Positions 55,589 to 64,000 of a stretch of DNA of 64,000 nt are shown here, in pieces (position 1 is the stretch's first letter; every line of letters begins with the position of its first letter). Origin of the DNA: Symsagittifera roscoffensis (Eukaryota > Xenacoelomorpha > Acoela > Convolutidae); assembly GCF_963678635.1 (NCBI RefSeq), contig NC_087062.1, forward strand, positions 64,331,253 to 64,395,252. Direction: 5' to 3'. Position numbers and translations under genes: made by a program. The notes under the pieces were generated by a model. That model saw only the letters and a list, made by a program, of their open reading frames with translations. It did not search any database and was not told where the DNA came from.

Positions 55589-56244
55589 TCTTGTTTTTGT
55601 ATGGTACCTGACTAAGCGTTAATAAAGATTCTTACTTTAAGCTCTTTTCCAAGTTTCTCTACTTGTATAACGACAAATTCTGGAACCTGATCTAATCTGT
55701 TGTGTCTAGAAAAGCTATGCGGTCTTATGTTATTTTGTAGAGAACTGATTATAGAAATGGTTCAGGTTGTCATAGTAAACTGGACCAACGAGGTTTAGAA
55801 AAACGATCCAACCAGACGGTAACATGTTTTTTCCCTCAGACTAAAAAAAGGGTCCCCACGAGGTCGAGTCACTAAATGTTGCTGCAGCCTGATTTTTTTC
55901 AACGTCTGATACGGTAAAAGTGGCTTGAATTTCTTACCGGTCTTCGCACACTTTAACCTTTTTGATCAAGAAATTGAATCTCGCAACATAACTTGTGTGG
56001 CACTACACGTACTGAGAGGCTAAAATTTTTACAGCAAATTGACCAAACTGGGTGTGATCCAAAAACTCTGGCCAAGATTGAATTTCTTAAGCATGCTGAG
56101 ATAACCAAACATCCACTTGAAAAAAACTTTTGCTATGATTTACTTTTTAAACCTTTTTTTAATATTTGTTCTTCCTCTGATGGTAAGGCCAAGATAGCCA
56201 TTTAAAGAGAAAATCTTCTAGTTACAAAAAAATTGAACAGTCAT

Positions 56245-57800
56245 TTATTCTACAAACAGCTAAACACAACTCTGTTCCACAGTGAGAGTTGTGACAGACC
56301 TACAACTTTGCTTGCTCGTGTGTGGACTGGAGCTGTTTAATAGCGTTTTCAATTAATTGATCTCGTTCAATTTCTTTGATAATTTTGTCCTCATACTCTT
56401 GACCAACCACAACGCAGCGAGTGTTCGCGCTCAACGGGATGTTCAAAGCGAATTGCTTTCTTTGAACATTTGGTTCAGATTGGGTTTATGACAAGCGTTT
56501 CATAAAAATCAGAGTTTGTTGTGGGTGATTTCACAAGAGTAGTTTTCGTTCGAAATGATATTGTGGCAAATTTTTTCCTGATTATCAGAGATTGGTGCAA
56601 ATGTATTTGCTAGAAAATTGGTGTGGATGGCTAGAAACATAGTCGAGAAGCAAAAGCTACTGTCTTCTAAAAGTAATTGTGGTTTTAATCAATTTAGGCC
56701 CCTATCCTAAATGTGACGCTTCGCACTTGACTCTAGTTTCTCTACAATTGTCAAAATGACCATTTTGTGATTTCTTAGAGACTTCTAATTTTAATGTTTT
56801 TGGATGCATATTAGTGTTTTTTTGTCCATAAAACTGTGTGTTTGCTTCTATTTAAATTATAAATGGGATATAAAGTTCCGACGTTTCGTTTAATTGGTTT
56901 AAATTAGTTTGAAGAAAGATCCCGTCAAAGATCAAGTAGTTTTTTGTGAATTGAAGATTATATTCTGTTATTGTCTAAATTGAGTCAGAGCGATGCAATA
57001 TCATAGATTGGTGGTCAAGCCTTCTTGATCAAACATTTTAAACAGTTCTGGAGCTGATTTTGTGTTATAGAATCTTTGCCTACTATCGCAGGAAAATTCA
57101 CATAAAACCGGGTGAATGGAAAATTCCTTATTCTACAACATGTCCATGATACTGGAAAACTTATGGGGCATAAATTTCTATCCGTAAAGTTCCGTTTGAA
57201 AACGATCCGATCCTGCAATATCTCATCCCCTTACATTAAATATTTATTTTTTAACTAGATTTAAGAGATGGTGGACTTTAATTAAATTTTTGTGTTTCCA
57301 CTAGTTGTTAAAAAAACGTTACCTATCAGCTCGAAAAGAATAGGCGTTTGTTCGATTTTTCAAGGATCTTCAAAGCACTGCAGCGCTTGTTGAAATGAAT
57401 TTCGTAGCATTCCCAAACTCCTCCCATGAATTCTCTGAGTTATCTAGCATGGCGTCTTCTTTATGGCTAGTGGCATCAAAATCTTCCCTTCCAGCTCTGT
57501 AAATCAAATGTTTTTTAAAATCAAAGCATAGCATAACTCAACTTCAATTCAATGTTTCTTTTCGTGACAGACCAGCTGATTTGTGTCAGGTTTGTTAGGT
57601 CTGCTGTCAAAATGGGTTTTAAAGGTTGAATATATTATTGATTGCTGTTTAACAGTTCTTAAGTTTATTAGAATTTCCAAACTTTTTCAGTTCCAAAGAT
57701 GGTATTAGTTTTTTCGTGGTCCATTACAAAGTGTCTTTTTTATGTATTCCTACCTTCAACCTTTCTTGTTCTTCTTCTTGTCTGTTGGACATTCCGCCAT
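56245..57800 (-). pseudogene. Array gene copy G3
   Basis: Exon 1 57800-57754 (MAECPTDKKKNKKG, Cys for Arg at position 4, then TGA). Exon 2 starts at 57496 with the same AGREDFDATSHKED frame, the same 1-nt deletion, and the GATAG|GTAACG donor. A middle candidate exon DRIV(F)KRNFTDRNLCPIS follows an ATTGCAG acceptor near 57205. The terminal-exon counterpart is at about 56490-56245 with the NIPLSAN...KEIERDQLIENAIKQLQ frame. Structure as in G1 and G2. Confidence 0.42.
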
Positions 57801-58339
57801 TCTTGTTTTTGTATGGTACCTGACTAGGCGTAAATAAAGATTCTTACTTTAAGCTCTTTTCCAAGTTTCTCTACTTGTATAACGACAAAATTTGGAACCT
57901 GATCTAATCTGTTGTGTCTAGAAAAGCTATGCGGTCTTATGTTGTTTTGTAGAGAACTGATTATAGAAATGGTTCAGGTAGTCATAGTAAACTGGACCAA
58001 CGAGGTTTAGAAAAACGATCCAACCAGACGGTAACATGTTTTTTCCCTCAGACTAAAAAAAGGGTCCCCACGAGGTCGAGTCACTAAATGTTGCTGCAGC
58101 CTGATTTTTTTCAACGTCTGATACGGTAAAAGTGGCTTGAATTTCTTACCGGTCTTCGCACACTTTAACCTTTTTGATCAAGAAATTGAATCTCGCAACA
58201 TAACTTGTGTGGCACTACACGTACTGAGAGGCTAAAATTTTTACAGCAAATTGACCAAACTGGGTGTGATCCAGGAACTCTGGCCAAGATTAAATTTCTT
58301 AAGCATGCAGAGATAACCAAACATCCATAATTTGATAAT

Positions 58340-59759
58340 TTTGTCCTCATACTTTTGACCAACCACATCGCAGCGATTGTTCGCGCTCAACGGGATGTTC
58401 AAAACGAATTGCTTTCTTTGAACATTTGGTTCAGATTGGGTTTATGACAAGCGTTTTATAAAAATCAGAGTTTGGTGTGGGTGAATTCACAAGAGTAGTT
58501 TTCGTTCGAAATTATATTGTGGCAAATTTTTTTCCTGATTATCAGAGATTGGTGCGAATGTATTTGCTAGAAAATTGGTGTGGATGGCTAGAAACATAGT
58601 CGAGAAGCAAAAGCTACTGTCTTCTAAAAGTAATTATGGTTTTAATCAATTTAGGCCCCTATCCCAAATATGACGCTTCGCACTTGACTCTAGTTTCTCT
58701 ACAATTGTCAAAATGACCATTTTGCTTTTCTTAAAGACTTCTAATTTTAATGTTTTTGGATGCACATTAGTGTTTTTTTTTGTCCATAAAACTGTGTGTT
58801 TGCTTCTATTTAAATTATAAATAGGATATAAAGTTCCGAAGTTTCGTTTAATTGGTTTAAATTAGTTTGAAGAAAGATCCCGTCAAAGATCAAGTAGTTT
58901 TTTGTGAATTGAAGATTGTATTCTGTTATTGTCTAAATTGAGTCAGAGCGATGCAATATCATAGATTGGTGGTCAAGCCTTCTTGATCAAACATTTTAAA
59001 CAGTTCTGGAGCTGATTTTGTGTTATAGAATCTTTGCCTACTATCGCAGGAAAATTCACATAAAACCGGGTGAATGGAAAATTCCTTATTCTACAACATG
59101 TCCATGATACTGGGAGTTTTATGGGGCATAAATTCCTATCCGTAAATTTCCGTTTCAAAACGATCCGATCCTGCAATATCTCATCCCCTTACATTAAATA
59201 TTTATGTTTTAACTAGATTTAAGAGATGGCAGACTTTATCTAAATTTTTGTGTTTCCACTGGTTGTTAAAAGAACGTTATCTATCAGCTCGAAAAGAATA
59301 GGCGTTTGTTCGATTTTTCAAGGATCTTCAAAGCACTGCAGCGCTTGTTGAAATGAATTTCGTAGCATTCCCAAACTCCTCCCATGAATTCTCTGAGTTA
59401 TCTAGCATGGCGTCTTCTTTATGGCTAGTGGCATCAAAATCTTCCCTTCCAGCTCTGTAAATCAAATGTTTTTTTGAAATCAAAGCATAGCATAACTCAA
59501 CTTCAATTCAATTTTTCTTTTCGTGACAGACCAGCTGATTTGTGTCAGATTTGTTAGGTCTGCAGTCAAAATGGGTTTTAAAGGTTGAATATATTATTGA
59601 TTGCTGTTTAACAGTTCTTAAGCTTATTATAATTTCCAAACTTTTTCAGTTCCAAAGATGGTATTAGTTTTTTCGTGGTCCATTACAAAGTGTCTTTTTT
59701 ATGTATTCCTACCTTCCACCTTTCTTGTTCTTCTTCTTGTCCGTTGGACGTTCCGCCAT
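58340..59759 (-). pseudogene. Array gene copy G4 (intact exon 1, truncated 3' end)
   Basis: Exon 1 59759-59713 is the only copy reading GGT GGA at the end (MAERPTDKKKNKKGG) before AG|GTAGG. The start context AAGA-ATG-G is good. Exon 2 starts at 59454 in phase (AG|A) with AGREDFDATSHKEDAMLDNS. Its downstream donor has mutated from GT to AT (59300). A deletion at about 58328 removed the 3' half of the terminal exon and the polyadenylation signal. So this copy combines the best 5' end with a broken 3' end. Confidence 0.42.
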
Positions 59760-60166
59760 TCTTGTTTTTGTATGGTACCTGACTGGGCGTAAATAAAGAT
59801 TCTGACTTTAAGCTCTTTGCCAAGTTCCTCTACTTATATAACGACAAATTCTGAAAGCTGATCTAATCTGCTGTTTCTAGAAAAGCTATGCGGTGTTATG
59901 TTGTTTTGTAGAAGTTTGATTAGATATATTGCTGAGATAATGGTGGTCACCTGGACCAACGAAAATTTAGAATAAAGATTGATGCACACGGGCAAATGTT
60001 TTTCTCCTCAGACTAAAATTAGGTTCCACGAGAAAATCGAGTCATTAAATGTTGCTGCAGCCTAATTTTTTTCGATGCCTGATACGGTAAATGTGGTTTG
60101 AAGTTCTTACCGAATTGATGAGATTGAACCAGCCAGCTTGTTTGAACAAAAAAAGTTGAACAATCA

Positions 60167-60172
60167 TTTATT
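60167..60172 (-). terminator. Polyadenylation signal AATAAA of the array gene
   Basis: AATAAA on the minus strand directly after the TGA of the terminal exon. The same AATAAATGA(C/T)TG context is conserved in the lower units near 52040, 54240 and 56240, but deleted in the unit at 58.3 kb. Confidence 0.55.
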
Positions 60173-60175
60173 CTC

Positions 60176-60403
60176 TCAGTCAGCTAAACAAAACTCAGTT
60201 TGCGAGTTGTGACAGACGTACAACTTTGTTTGTTCGTGCATACTTTGGAGCTGTTTAGCAGCGTTTTCAATTAATTGATCTCGTTCATTTTCTTTGATAG
60301 TTTTGTCCTCATAATTTTGACTAATCACATCGCAGCAATTGTTTGCGCTCAATGGGTTGTTCAAAACGAAATGCTTTTTTTGACCATTTGGTTCAGATTC
60401 AGA
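60176..60403 (-). CDS. Terminal exon of array gene, most intact copy G5
   Basis: A CATAG acceptor precedes 75 codons starting SESEPNGQKKHFVLNNPLSA, then ...CCDVISQNYEDKTIKEN, ERDQLIENAAKQLQSM and ending EFCLAD before TGA. AATAAA (60167-60172) lies 3 nt past the stop, a very short 3' UTR. The middle is charged and helical, like a short coiled coil. The frame is uninterrupted here, while all lower copies carry substitutions or stops in it. Upstream exons are missing because the array ends at about 60.5 kb. No known family. Confidence 0.45.
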   Translation of the reverse strand, partial: SESEPNGQKKHFVLNNPLSANNCCDVISQNYEDKTIKENERDQLIENAAKQLQSMHEQTKLYVCHNSQTEFCLAD

Positions 60404-60500
60404 CTATGACAAGTTTTTCAAGAATGTCAGAGGTTGGTGTTGGTGTAATCGCTAGAGCTTTGGCGTGGATGGCTAGTAATATAGTCGAGAATCAAAAGCT

Positions 60501-62190
60501 ATTTTTGTTTCTCTGTTTTTAAATCTCTATTATTAAGTTTGTTAGAATTAACAGAATAGTCAGAGCTAGAATGAAATCCAGAGCTAGAATGAAGTCCTAG
60601 AAGGTTTTCTGAAAAAAACTAGCGAGATAAACTATTTCCGTTTTGTATCCACGAATAGCCAGCATTATGTAGTGTTCAAACTGTGGCACAATTCACAGCG
60701 TTGACAAACTCATGGCCGAAATTATTTAAAATTTGAAGAAAAAAAAACATTTTACTTGAAGGAGAGATGATTCGCTTAAGTAAAATATAATCGACATGAA
60801 AGGCTATTTTTGAAACCATTTTATTCTCGATCAATAAACTGGTCCTGTCAGTGACGTTGAGACTCGGCGGGTGCGACTCAGGCGATCCCATTAGGGTAAA
60901 GAATGGCAGTGAAATCTAGTGCAGAAATCCAGCTCGACTTCCAGTAGTTCTATAACCGGTAATTTGTGGGACCCCTTAATACTAACCAGTTAGCATCGAT
61001 AGATATGCGAAGCTTCGCTCAATACAAGTTGCTCAATGCAAGTTACAAAGATTAAAACCATTCGCGAATGAGTGTCATCTTTTTCGAATTCTTATCTTAG
61101 ACTAAAAGGATTACCGCGCCCAATGAGATAGACAGTCTTCAAGAACCCAAGGCAATCCGGTAGCCAGTTTAAAAAATCAGTTATTAAAAATCTTTCTCAC
61201 GAAAAAAAAATTATTAGTATTTATCAGAAAAATGAGTATTAGGTGTTTGGATAGCTCAATCTTAAGGGGGGGGGGGGAGGCGTTGAGCAGGCCGCATAAA
61301 TGTTCCAGATTGTTATATTTTGTTTCAGAACTTTCATTTTCATATACCAATTCACTACTCCCTCTACCCCTACCAATTTTCAATTAACCCCACTCAATAA
61401 GGAGGTAAAACACAGTTTTGAAAAAGCCTTTATATCAGTATATCAGTACTAGCAAGTTAGAAAATTTCCAATGTAATTGAGTTTGATTAGCAGCTAAGCA
61501 GCTTTAAGAAAGCTTTTTAAAACTGAAAAAAAAACAGTCTTATTCATTTCGGGGCTATTTTTCATAGACAATGAATTTTTTTAAAAATCTTTGAATGATT
61601 GAAAATAAAGTAATTCAACAAATAAGTTTTTCTAAGCAAAAAAAATTAATGAACTTATGATTCGATGACAAGCATTGGTTATAAATTTAATTGTTTTGTA
61701 GGAAATCCAACTTTTAAAAGTAGACGCTGTTTATAAAATATAGTTACGGAGGTTTCAATTTGTTTGTTCAATTGTTTCTCAGGTGACAACTTCATTAGCT
61801 TTAGTCGCTTGTACACTCTTGTTTTTATTCCAGAGGACTGCTGATGTTTCTGTTTCAATCCTTCTTTGCCTAATCGACGGTATAATCGTGATCATTGTGA
61901 GCACATTAGTTTTTAATATAACGACACATTGTGAGCACATTAGTTTTACATCAATCTAAATTAAACGCAGTTTGCTCCAGAAACCAAACATTTGTTGAGA
62001 GATGATTCTGTCAATGTCAAGTACTTTGAATATGTATCCTTTCATAGCACGATTAGCTATGTCGGTTTTTTTTTTCACAAGAAAGTGTTATTTGAAAACA
62101 ATCATTGGTCTTTTGGTTTAAAGCCACACATTCAACAAAGATCTGAATGTCAGGTAAAGTTGTTTTCTCTATTATCTTTTTTTCCAATAT
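60501..62190. other. Intergenic; nothing recognised
   Basis: Non-coding AT-rich sequence with a G run at 61266-61276. A direct repeat, ATTGTGAGCACATTAGTTTT, occurs at about 61894 and 61927. Short open frames lack domains. Confidence 0.5.
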
Positions 62191-62191
62191 T

Positions 62192-62729
62192 TTATAAATC
62201 AATTACATTGAAAAAATTAAATCTCAGTGTCATTTTTTTGTTGCAGCTGTTTTTGACTGAAAGAGTAGTATCAAATATTGCTTCGTTAAACAATTGTATT
62301 CGGTACGCACTATTGCCAACGAGTTTCGATAACTGATTAAAAACAGCCTTGGCGACATTGTTATCTATAAATCTGCGTTTGTAACTTGCAGACTTCATAA
62401 AGCAGTTCATAAAATCTATTCAAGTTTTTGCGCGATGTTACTGAATGAACAAAAAGCGTTTTCTCAAAACAAGACCACGGTTACGCACCAATTCTGATAG
62501 TCATTCGCGAGGATAGATTCGACACCAGTGTAGCCAGCTCAAAAACAGCTTCAATCACTAAACTCTGTTTCATTTGTCTCAGCAAACTGCTTCATATGTC
62601 TACCATGATGGTAGTGCTTGATTATCATTTTTTCGAAAAGCCGTTAAATTTCATCATTAGATTTTTTCGATGATTTCGAACATCCATGTCAAACAAGGCA
62701 CGACCGTATAATTTGTCTGAAAAAATCAA
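62192..62729 (-). pseudogene. Possible family-B DNA polymerase remnant
   Basis: On the minus strand, 62410-62192 reads MNCFMKSASYKRRFIDNNVA and soon after QLSKLVGNSAYRIQLFNE. The order C-F...F...R-R..D...KL-GNSAY resembles motif B of protein-primed family-B DNA polymerases (KLLGNSAYG) found in Polinton/Maverick elements and some large DNA viruses, with Arg for the final Gly. Upstream, 62729-62625 reads LYGRALFDMDVRNHRKN, and about 62620-62570 another open piece, MIIKHYHHGRHMKQFAE. The frame is broken in several places. The match is short and could be chance. Confidence 0.3.
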
Positions 62730-63354
62730 CTGTAAAAAATTGACTTTTAATTCTGTTAAATCATACTTATTCAGTTGTCTGCACATCATGTGCGCGCCAT
62801 ATTTTTACTGCGCGCTCCATTTTTAAAAATGTTTTTGCAATAAATAATCTTTTTCCACTTCTCAACGACAGTAAACTCTAATAAAAAGCAATACGTCAAT
62901 CATAACTTTGAAAAAGAAAACTAGTTTTCAATAAACAACTACAATTTGAAATTAAAGTTTGTGATTGATTGTAGGTGCATTCTGCGTTGAGCATTGTGTG
63001 GACTAGTTTGCGACGGCGCTTTTTATGAACCAAACCAAGCTGTAAAGCAAAGTTTCAATTGAGTTGAATCACTAATGTTGATTGCATCAAGATTGCTTTT
63101 CAATTATTCATCTTTTAAGTTCTTAATTCGGGAGACTGTTCTGGACATGGTAGTCGCAGCTCAGAAACTCCCACACAATATGATCATGAAAGTACGAAAA
63201 TTGTCATGAAACCAAGCAGGATAGAGTGGTAACAGAATATTGTTTGAGATGTAATTAACAAAGGACCTCCTAACAGTTTGAAGAGAATTTCTTTGTAGTT
63301 AAAGTTTCTCTGTAGAACTGGGGTGTGTAAGACTGTATAAAGTCCAATTGGAAT

Positions 63355-63530
63355 ATTTCCACCAACTGCGTACGAATAAAATATATTAGCATTGTAACGA
63401 ACAATTAATTTCACAAAACTTTTCTCGTCAAGTAAATGGCTCATTCATAGGTGAGGACGAGAAAAGTATAGTGAAATTAATTGTTCGTTACAATGCTAAG
63501 ACATTTCATTTCTACGCAGTTGGTGGAAAT
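63355..63530. repeat. Inverted repeat with 75-bp arms and 26-bp spacer
   Basis: The left arm 63355-63429 (ATTTCCACCAACTGCG ... TTTTCTCGTC) and right arm 63456-63530 (GACGAGAAAAG ... CGCAGTTGGTGGAAAT) are reverse complements with few mismatches. The centre includes TGTAACGAACAATTAATTTCAC and its complement. Minus-strand frames at 63184-63444 are an effect of this structure or of an older coding element. Confidence 0.85.
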
Positions 63531-63712
63531 AGAAAAAACAAAAGATAGAAAAAGAAAGATAGAAAAAGAAAGATAGAAAAAGAAAAATCGAAAAAGAAAG
63601 ATAAAAAAAGAAAGATAGAAAAAGAAAGACTGAAAAAAAGAAAGATAGAAAAAAAGCAAGATAGAAAAAAAGAAAGGTAGAAAAAAAAGATAGAAAAAAA
63701 GATAGAAAAACT
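63531..63712. repeat. Purine minisatellite, 14-bp unit
   Basis: About 12-13 units of GATAGAAAAAGAAA with small length changes. The strand is nearly all purine, so the minus-strand Phe/Leu/Ser frames across it are spurious. Confidence 0.9.
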
Positions 63713-63819
63713 ATGAATGAGTCGTTTACTTTCAAGTTTCTCTGTAGAACTTGCACAATTTCGTCCGGTTGAAAAGCAGCATTTTGTTGCAATAAATCTC
63801 TCAAAGATACAACAACTGC

Positions 63820-64000
63820 CTTCCGACTGCCTTAAGGAAACGAAGACGAAGTATAGGGGTAAGGTGGCTTTAACAAATTGTATTAACTTTTAAAAAACAG
63901 AAAAAAAGAAAATTTTTGTTTTGCAAATAACCCCCCACACGCTATGTAAAAACAAGTTGATATTTTCCGCATGGTGCCACGATATTCGCAGAGAAATTCC
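63820..64000 (+). mobile_element. GTTCCGACT-TIR element, truncated by the window end
   Basis: Begins CTTCCGACTGCCTTAAGG and includes AACCCCCCACACGCTATG, matching the left half of the elements at 14157, 14690 and 16821. The right half lies outside the window. Confidence 0.55.

Larger units (their letters stand above)
50963..60500. repeat. Tandem array of five units of about 2.0-2.2 kb
   Basis: The landmark GCGTTTG-TCGAT-TTTCAAGGAT occurs at 50963, 53132, 55346, 57344 and 59302. A second landmark, AATGTTGCTGCAGCCT, occurs near 51667, 53877, 55876, 58087 and 60047. Units are therefore 2169, 2214, 1998 and 1958 bp plus a partial fifth. The third lost about 210 bp near 55510 and the fourth about 230 bp near 58328. 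The middle three units are very similar to each other; the outer ones are more diverged, as expected when unequal exchange homogenises the centre of an array. Confidence 0.93.

Noticed and set aside
57015-59176. Two 67-codon minus-strand frames (MQDRIV...) as independent genes
   Set aside because: They are the same segment of two array units. Part may be a middle exon of the array gene, but splice sites on the 3' side are unclear.
63477-63804. Phe/Leu-rich membrane-protein-like frames on the minus strand
   Set aside because: They are translations of the GATAGAAAAAGAAA minisatellite; only the first 25 codons (MRDLLQQNAAFQPD...) have ordinary composition.
1-64000. CRISPR arrays, bacterial operons or prophage
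   Set aside because: No regularly spaced identical repeats with unique spacers; GT-AG introns and retroelements show a eukaryotic genome.
1-64000. tRNA and rRNA genes
   Set aside because: No A-box/B-box pair or conserved rRNA core was recognised. The only tRNA-like string is the Copia primer-binding site, which is complementary to a tRNA, not a gene.

Overview
The window is AT-rich, intron-bearing animal DNA. It holds few host genes and many mobile elements in different states of decay. Two host genes can be placed by family: the last two exons of a midkine/pleiotrophin-like heparin-binding growth factor (4567-5139, +) and a complete four-exon claudin-superfamily tetraspan gene (39118-42335, +; 272 aa, all exon phases agree). 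Midkine plus claudin genes, GT-AG introns from 43 nt to more than 1 kb, and Copia, Ty3/gypsy, BEL/Pao, LINE, MULE and possibly Polinton-type sequences together indicate an invertebrate metazoan. The species cannot be named from the sequence.

Layout. 1-14 kb: mostly non-coding, with foldback and TIR repeats, a degenerate minisatellite, the midkine exons, an unidentified minus-strand exon (6452-6736), a MULE transposase scrap and an A-rich decayed ORF region (10.7-13.9 kb). 14.1-18.9 kb: a 2.13-kb near-identical tandem duplication, each copy with a 261-aa minus-strand ORF and a 0.5-kb TIR element (tips GTTCCGACT/AGTCGGAAC), cut by a 200-N assembly gap (18868-19067). 20-34.7 kb: a very large, G-poor Ty3/gypsy-like element with extra ORFs before gag, gag with a zinc knuckle, protease, RT, RNase H, an integrase lacking its catalytic centre, a cluster of tiny membrane ORFs, a Pro/Ser-rich ORF, an env-like glycoprotein and further ORFs after env. 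Recognisable LTRs were not found. 34.7-38.4 kb: non-coding, with hairpins and a 1.2-kb TIR element. 39.1-42.3 kb: the claudin-like gene, with a LINE scrap and a dispersed repeat in its introns. 43-46 kb: a BEL/Pao RT remnant and diverged tandem repeats. 46156-50764: a Ty1/copia element with matching 286-bp LTRs, an initiator-tRNA-Met half-type primer site and a damaged gag-pol. 50.9-60.5 kb: five tandem units of about 2.0-2.2 kb carrying decayed copies of an unidentified minus-strand gene. 60.5-64 kb: mostly unassigned, with a possible eroded family-B DNA polymerase, a 75-bp-arm palindrome, a purine minisatellite and another copy of the TIR element.

The host genes do not form a pathway. The most unusual objects are the accessory-gene-rich env-bearing Ty3/gypsy element and the tandem gene array. 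All calls come from reading the sequence by eye; no alignment or database search was run.
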